A DNA stretch of 36,305 bases. Origin: an uncultured Lachnospiraceae bacterium (GTDB lineage: Bacteria; Bacillota; Clostridia; Lachnospirales; Lachnospiraceae). How positions within the stretch are numbered: position 1 is the first letter of the stretch; each line of letters opens with the position of its first letter. The stretch is from positions 1 through 36,305 of the forward strand of contig CANOEC010000040.1 of NCBI GenBank assembly GCA_947564735.1, written 5' to 3'. Positions 30,979 through 36,305 of this stretch are shown one piece after another. Position numbers and translations under genes: made by a program. Under the pieces are notes generated by a model. That model saw only the letters and a list, made by a program, of their open reading frames with translations. It was not told the origin of the DNA and searched no databases.

Positions 30979-32425
30979 TCAGACAAAATCCACCCCAAAC
31001 GCCACATCCAATATAAAATACCCGTCCTGCACGCGGTATTCCATGGAGCAGCCTCGGCGTTCGGCTGCCTGTCTGATATTGGACAGACCGTAGCCGTGTT
31101 CCTCCCCGTCCTTCGTGGAAACAGGCAGACCGTTTGCGGTGGTCAGTTGTCCGTCAAAGCGGTTGCTTACACGGAGCAGGAACAGATTCTGGCGGACAGT
31201 TCATGTCCGTCGGTTCCGATATGACAGATTAATTCAATATGCGATTCCAGACACTTTGCGGTATAGTTTTGCAGCACCGCATTGATGTATGGGTTTGTGC
31301 TGAAGCATTTCGCGGTCTGTTCTTTGTGGCAGTTTGTGAGACCGTTTAAGTATGCTAATGCCTCTGCAGACTGATTGGCGCTAAGCAGTGCGGCTAACGT
31401 GTTCAGGTGTCCAGCCATGTCGTGGCGCAGAGAGCGGAGGGCGTCCTCATGGGCAACTTTTGCCTCATAGAAATCTTTCTGTGCCGCGAGGCGGTTGTCA
31501 AGCAGCCTTGCGTGTTCTGCCTGTAAAGCTAAGTCTGTGTGCAGTCCTGCGATATGTCGTATGAGCTGGTACAGGGCAAGGATGGTCGAGAGCACAAACA
31601 GAATCATGGCATACCAATTGAAAAAGTAGCCGGTGTCCTAGCGCCTTAAACTGTCGAACACATTTGTAATCTGATTTGCATAGTATCCTTCGCCGCATAG
31701 TGAACCAATATATAGGGTAGCAATCAGGCAGGCAGTCATACCCAGACCGGATAACAGCAGGATATAAATAGGATTTCTTTTGTGGACTGATTCCCGAACG
31801 GCGAAGAGCAGCAGCGCGGCAAGAAGGCAGTAGAATATCTGATTGCTGTCAAGGAAGGAATTGTAAAAAGTGAAAACGCCAAATAACGCCTCAACGGGTA
31901 AAATCAGTGAGAAAGCGGCACATAGACTGAGAATGCTGCCGAAAATCAGACGATTACGGCGGTCTTCCATCTGCATAAGCAGCCAGATATGGGGGGAGCA
32001 GAACTTCGGCTGCGGGGACAAATAAGGTGAGCGGACTATCCATGGCATAGGAGGAAGGGGAGAAAAATTCAAACCGCCGCAGATGGGACAACATCTGAAT
32101 CAGTGCGGCAAGAATCAACAGCAGAGAGGAATAGTCACGGATTCCCTGAAAAAGTGCAAAAAGCCAGATACCGGACAGGAGCAGTACAAGTACGGCAAAT
32201 CCGGCGGCTGCCATGTTCCATCGTATAAAGTTCCCAGCCGTTTGCGTCGGTTATAAGCGGCGTGAGAAAAAGATCTTCTGTTTTCGTCCGGGTAACGGCG
32301 CCAAGCAGCCCAAGAATCCAGACGGCAAGCAGGACGAACAGAAGAACCGCCGCATATTTTAATCCAAGTTGTTTTTTCAGAGGAACCGTTTTTGTCATAT
32401 GAATGTCCATGCCTTTCTCTTTCAT
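30979..32425 (-). pseudogene. decayed GHKL histidine kinase
   Basis: Fragments of a LytTR-partner kinase lie in several frames of the - strand. It starts MKEKGMDIHMTKTVPL (32425) with membrane segments, shifts frame near 32220 and again near 31990, meets an in-frame TAG at about 31650, then continues with the His motif SLRHDMAGHLNTLAALL. Near 31180 a deletion removes the N-box; the C-terminus resumes in another frame (LRVSNRFDGQL, then EEHGYGLSNIRQAAERRG). At least four lesions make activity impossible. It lies six bases after its regulator's stop. Confidence 0.85.
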
Positions 32426-32430
32426 TCCCT

Positions 32431-33147
32431 TTAATGCTCCTGAAAAAAAATACCGAACAGACGCTTGCGATAGCTTTCCTTTGCATCCGCTGCGTAAGTG
32501 CGGGAGATGGGAATCAGGGTGTCGCCGATATGGAACCCTTCCCGCGTCAGTTTGTCCACATGAATGAGATTGATGAGAAAACTTTTATGACAGCGCACAA
32601 ACAGTTCGGAGGAAAGCCGTGTCTGGATTTCGTCAAGTCTGCCGTAGGAAGTATATTTCCGACCGTCCTGCATATGAAAGTACAGGGCATGGTTGGCGCT
32701 GTCAATATAGGTAATATCTGCGTGGCGCAGCAGGATATTCTGTCTGCGGAAAGTGATTTGCAGTTTCTGCTCCGGGGCGGAAATCTGGTCGGCAGCTTTG
32801 GTCAGGACGGCTGACAGATGCTCAGGACATACCGGCTTGATCAGGTAATGGAACGCGTAGAGGTCAAATGCTTCTCTGTAGAAATCTTCACTGACCGTCA
32901 GAAAGATGAAAACCGCCTTTTCGTCCGCTTCACGGATACGGCGGGCGGTCTCCACACCGTTTAGTCCGGGCAGGAAAATATCTAACAGAAACAAATCAAA
33001 ATGCTTCCTGTCGGTTTCCATATCGAGTAACAGCGGTTCGGCGCTGGTATATTCCGTGAAATCACAGAGGATTTTGCTCTGGCACAGCATACTGCGCAGG
33101 TGCGCAAGGTCTTCTTCCTTGTCTTCACATATGGCAATATGAATCAT
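32431..33147 (-). CDS. LytTR response regulator with broken partner kinase
   Basis: A 238-residue regulator: receiver with CEDKEED, phosphoacceptor Asp56 in LFLLDIFLPGLNG and YLIKPVC, then a LytTR domain (ADITYIDSANHALYFH, LFVRCHKSFLINLIHVDKL). It is intact although its kinase is decayed, so it is an orphan or is served by the second GHKL kinase at 28960. The start at 33147 (IHIAICEDK) matches the usual fold; an ATG at 33165 is possible. It is divergent from the surface-protein pseudogene. Confidence 0.88.
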   Translation of the reverse strand: MIHIAICEDKEEDLAHLRSMLCQSKILCDFTEYTSAEPLLLDMETDRKHFDLFLLDIFLPGLNGVETARRIREADEKAVFIFLTVSEDFYREAFDLYAFHYLIKPVCPEHLSAVLTKAADQISAPEQKLQITFRRQNILLRHADITYIDSANHALYFHMQDGRKYTSYGRLDEIQTRLSSELFVRCHKSFLINLIHVDKLTREGFHIGDTLIPISRTYAADAKESYRKRLFGIFFQEH

Positions 33148-33503
33148 AGAATTTTTCCCTTTCATAAAAAATAATCTGTAAACGGTGATTTTGTCGTTTA
33201 CGTTTCCGATAAATCTCAAAATCATTATCCATCATATCATAAAACAAAGGCTTTTCCAATTGCGGCGGGCGGCATTTCAGCTTTTGACGGTGTTATTTTC
33301 GACACAAAATGAGTCGTTTTTGCAATTTGGGGTTTGGGGAAGTCTTTTTGTGTTACATATAAAGCAATATCATGCGGAAGGCTGCCGTACATATGCGTTA
33401 CCACGGCGGGTATTTTCTGCCGGATGTGATAGTCAGTATATCAGGCTGGCAGAAAGATGGTCAGGAAAAGTAAGAAACATAGGAACAGGAGGAGAGTCTA
33501 CAT
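33148..33503. other. intergenic region between divergent genes
   Basis: No gene. A possible -10 TATAAA lies at 33358-33363 for the surface-protein gene, without a clear -35, as expected for an activator-dependent promoter. GTCGTTT words occur near 33190 and 33313 and could belong to LytTR sites, but spacing is not convincing. Confidence 0.35.
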
Positions 33504-35187
33504 ATGAAAAGGAGAAGGAATGGAAGTCTGTTACAGAGAATGATGGCGGTGCTGCTTTCCGTGGTACTGGTCGCAGGAATGGTATCGCAGGCGGCTCCGC
33601 TTAATGTATTTGCCAAAGAAGGCGCCGGAATGCCGGGGAGCGTCAGCGAAAATACGGTGAATCCGCCAGAGAAAGAAATAGAAACGAAACCAGATGGAGC
33701 CGGGACGGAGATAATAGGAACGCAAACCAAATCGGTGACAGAAACAGTGGAGAGTGATTCGGAAGATATGCTCATCATAGGGGACGGTGCGGAAACCCTG
33801 ACGACGCAGCTGGTGACGGCAGCGCGGGATAGCGGTTACACATTTAGAAATATTTATCAAGTGCAAGTGTATGGATATAGGAATGACTATCCATTTCCGG
33901 AAGAAAATCTTCCCGAAGTAAAAGTAAAAGAGATGGATGGGAATAGGGAAATTGTGGCAGAATATGAAAAGTCCACAATGAACGATGAGTACGGACAAAG
34001 AATGACCTATAGCTATCGCGTAGAAGTTCCGAGAGGAATCTATGACATGTATGTAGGGGAAAGGAGGATAATGGGGCTTTATCTTATTTAGACGGTGGTA
34101 TCGGCTACCTTCCCGATTTGGATCCAGAGGCATATTACGCCGTCCGTTTCTTTGATGGAACCGAGTTAAAGAATGTAATATATGTTAAGGACAAAACGCA
34201 GGCGAAAGAGCCGGAAGCATTGACAAAGGATGGCTACAGCTTTGCAGGCTGGGTAACGGAGGATGGCGGCGGAACGAAATTTGATTTTAGCCAGAACATT
34301 CATCATATAACAGATGTCTATGCCTCATGGACAGCAGCGCATGTTCATAACTGGTCAACGGCATGGACGGGCAGCGCAACCCATCACTGGCATGAATGTA
34401 CGGCACAGGGATGTGAGATAACGGAGGACGCCGGCAAGAACGGCTATGAAGCGCACGCGTATGACGGTGCAGACGGGCGCAAATGTAATGTCTGCGGTTA
34501 TCTGAACACAGGTACGATTACCGGTAACGACTGGTCGCTTGATGCGAATGGGAAGCTGATAATCGAATCTGATGCGGGTATGATAAGTTGGAGCAACGAG
34601 GGACGAAGTAAATATAGAATGAACGTCGTACATGCAGAACTAGGAAGCAGCGTGACCAGCATAGGGGAGGATGCGTTTAAATTCTGTGGTGCATTGCAAA
34701 GTGTAACGCTGAAGGGCAGCAATCCGCCAGAGCTTGGATGGGATGCTTTTGCGCAATGTGGATTTGTCGGAGGTAGCAATCAGGCTATCCATGTTCCTGC
34801 TGGTGTAGGGAAGACTTCACTCTGGATGTGAAGCAGGCAGTAAATACTTCCGGAATCAACATTTCTACACCCATCACAGAACTGGAAAATATGCTTCTGA
34901 CAGAGCAGGAAAAGCAGCAGGCGCGAAACGGATTCAAGATTAAGATTGTCCTTGACGTGAAAGATGACGGGAACGCCGTGAGCGCTTCGGATAAAGCGGC
35001 GATACAGCAGGTCTTGAACGGTTTCACGGTTGGACAGTATCTTAAGATTGACCTCTATAAGATTATAGGAGAGCGCAGTACGGAGATAACCGAGACGCCG
35101 GAGAAGATAAGGATAGTCATAGACGTTCCTGCCAGTCTGAGAAATGCCGGCAGCAACAAGACAAGGACATTTGCTCATGTGAGATAA
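33504..35187 (+). pseudogene. secreted surface protein with InlB B-repeat, frameshifted
   Basis: The start is a clear signal peptide (MKRRRNGSLLQRMMAVLLSV, cleavage after NVFA). The first frame ends at 34091; a shift in the purine run near 34056-34070 leads into a frame with an InlB B-repeat-like unit (DGYSFAGWVTEDGG, DVYASWT), a HWHECTAQGCEIT Cys/His unit and a BspA-like leucine-rich stretch (SIGEDAFKFCGALQSVTL). Another break near 34815 joins DFTLDVKQAVNTSGINIS in a third frame. The end (NKTRTFAHVR) stops early with no anchor. Such proteins act in adhesion. Confidence 0.75.
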
Positions 35188-35253
35188 AGAAGTAAAAGAA
35201 GTGTAAAAAATTTTGCCGTTCCCTATCCGGCTGACTGCCGGACAGGTCGGGCT

Positions 35254-36305
35254 TTAGTCGGGCAACTCTACCTTGCCGACAAAAGAGTAATAGATTTCGA
35301 TTTCCTGTCTGCGGAGCTTCCCCCGGCGTTTCCCGTCAAGGGCTTCCGATTCGTGGATTACGATTTTCTCCACAAACTCCCGTAACAGGGTAGGGGTGAG
35401 TTCCTCAAAGCTGGTGTACTTGCGTACCACTTTCATAAACTTTTCAGCGTTTGCCGTGGCTTCCAGTGTCCTTGAAAGCTCGCCCTGCAGAACGGCGGCA
35501 CGCTCTTTCAGTTCCTTTTGCTCGGCTTCATAGTCTGCCGAAAGCTCCGTGAAACGCTCGTCCGATATGCGCCCGGTCACGCTGTCCTCATACAGCCGCT
35601 TGAAGATAGCGGAGAGTTCCGCAATCCTTTTTTCTGCCGCTTCCAGCTCTTTCTTCTTGGCGGCGTTCCGGCGTTTGCTCCCGTCCTCGGTCTGCTCGGT
35701 CAACAGCTTCATAAACCGGGCTTCGTGCCTGGCGGCATAGCTGGTGACTTTCCGTAGGTTCTCGGTCACTCCCTCGGTCAACAGGTCGGTGCGGATAAAG
35801 TGCGCCGTACAGTCTGCCGTGCGCTTCTTGTAGCTGCCGCATATGTAGCAGTCCTGCCGCCGTTTGTCCGTCTGATACCTCTGCTGGTACATGACGCTGC
35901 CGCAGTCGGCACAAAAGAGTATGCCGGAGAACAAGCCCACTTCGTCATAGCGGTTGGGGCGTTTGCGCTGCTTGCGCAGCTCCTGCACACGCTCCCATGT
36001 GTCCTTGTCGATTATCTGCTCATGGTGGTTCTCAAAGATTGCCTGTTTGTCCTCGCTGTTGTAGATAATCTTGCTGCACTTGTAGGATTGGGTGGTGGTC
36101 TTGAAGTTCACAAGGCAGCCCGTGTATTCCCGGTTTTCAAGGATATGCACCACGGTGTTCGCCGCCCACTTGCACTCATAGCCGGGGTGGTAGCGGCGGG
36201 TTCTCCCTGTCCGGCGGTATTCCAGCGTTCCCGGCGTGGGGATTTCCTGTTCCGTGAGCATACGGGCTATCTTGGTCGGTCCGTTCCCGGCAAGGCAAAG
36301 GCTGT
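35254..36305 (-). CDS. large serine recombinase, C-terminal part (runs off window)
   Basis: About 350 residues of the C-terminal part of a large serine site-specific recombinase. Visible are the Recombinase domain (ANTVVHILENREYTGCLVN), a zinc ribbon (CADCGSVMYQQ, CYICGSYKK), a long coiled coil (KKKELEAAEKRIAELSAIFK) and the C-terminal FVEKIVIHESEA segment typical of TnpX/Tn4451-like and ICE integrases. The frame is open to the right edge, so the catalytic resolvase domain lies outside. Its stop lies 67 bp from the broken surface gene, so an element end is probably close by. Confidence 0.9.
   Translation of the reverse strand, partial: SLCLAGNGPTKIARMLTEQEIPTPGTLEYRRTGRTRRYHPGYECKWAANTVVHILENREYTGCLVNFKTTTQSYKCSKIIYNSEDKQAIFENHHEQIIDKDTWERVQELRKQRKRPNRYDEVGLFSGILFCADCGSVMYQQRYQTDKRRQDCYICGSYKKRTADCTAHFIRTDLLTEGVTENLRKVTSYAARHEARFMKLLTEQTEDGSKRRNAAKKKELEAAEKRIAELSAIFKRLYEDSVTGRISDERFTELSADYEAEQKELKERAAVLQGELSRTLEATANAEKFMKVVRKYTSFEELTPTLLREFVEKIVIHESEALDGKRRGKLRRQEIEIYYSFVGKVELPD

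Overview
The window looks like chromosomal accessory DNA from a Gram-positive gut anaerobe of the Lachnospiraceae/Clostridia. The evidence is strong AGGAGG-type ribosome sites, moderate GC, LytTR/GHKL two-component pairs, HxlR regulators, a VanG-type cluster and plasmid/ICE-type genes (DUF932, LPD28-like, DUF5688). It reads as a patchwork of mobile-element modules, several of them decayed, rather than core genome. No rRNA, tRNA or CRISPR array was seen.

Region 1 (1-10.7 kb) is the accessory block of a plasmid-like or integrative element, all on the + strand: an LPD28-like protein, a Mor-like DNA-binding protein, two small membrane-anchored proteins, DUF932, a YqaJ-type exonuclease plus a Rad52-like annealing protein, DUF5688, DUF6809-like, a PIN-domain ribonuclease with a small partner, and a primase-helicase. 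Decay is visible: DUF5688 has an in-frame TGA, the next gene is frameshifted, and the primase-helicase ends abruptly in its last helicase motif.

Region 2 (10.7-16.6 kb) begins with about 1.4 kb of non-coding DNA full of pyrimidine-rich tracts. It then carries two copies of an iteron-bearing segment (TTTTGCGTGATAGT repeats every ~20 bp), an AraC-gene relic, an XRE regulator, a truncated DUF6809-like gene and a compact type I toxin-antitoxin locus (29-residue Hol_Tox-like peptide with a convergent antisense RNA). A divergent YdeI/HxlR pair and a deleted PEBP gene follow.

Region 3 (16.5-22.1 kb) is a VanG-type cluster: vanR, vanS, vanW, vanG (D-Ala-D-Ser ligase family), a serine O-acetyltransferase-like gene and a free-standing VanT-like racemase domain. 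No VanXY/VanX/VanY and no membrane half of VanT were found. A promoter with two adjacent VanR-box-like 12-mers lies after vanS, and a strong terminator hairpin sits in the vanW leader.

Region 4 (22.1-28.2 kb) holds an HxlR regulator divergent from two tandem radical-SAM paralogues, an AraC regulator, a DUF2000 protein, a hydrolase remnant, and an MFS efflux gene. The MFS gene is preceded by a 26-codon leader peptide and four alternating RNA segments arranged like an ermC-type translational attenuator. A fragment resembling ToxN/AbiQ follows.

Region 5 (28.2-36.3 kb) has an intact LytTR regulator plus GHKL kinase and a small lipoprotein. On the opposite strand lies a second LytTR regulator whose kinase is badly decayed. 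A surface-protein pseudogene comes next, and then the 3' part of a large serine recombinase that runs off the right edge.
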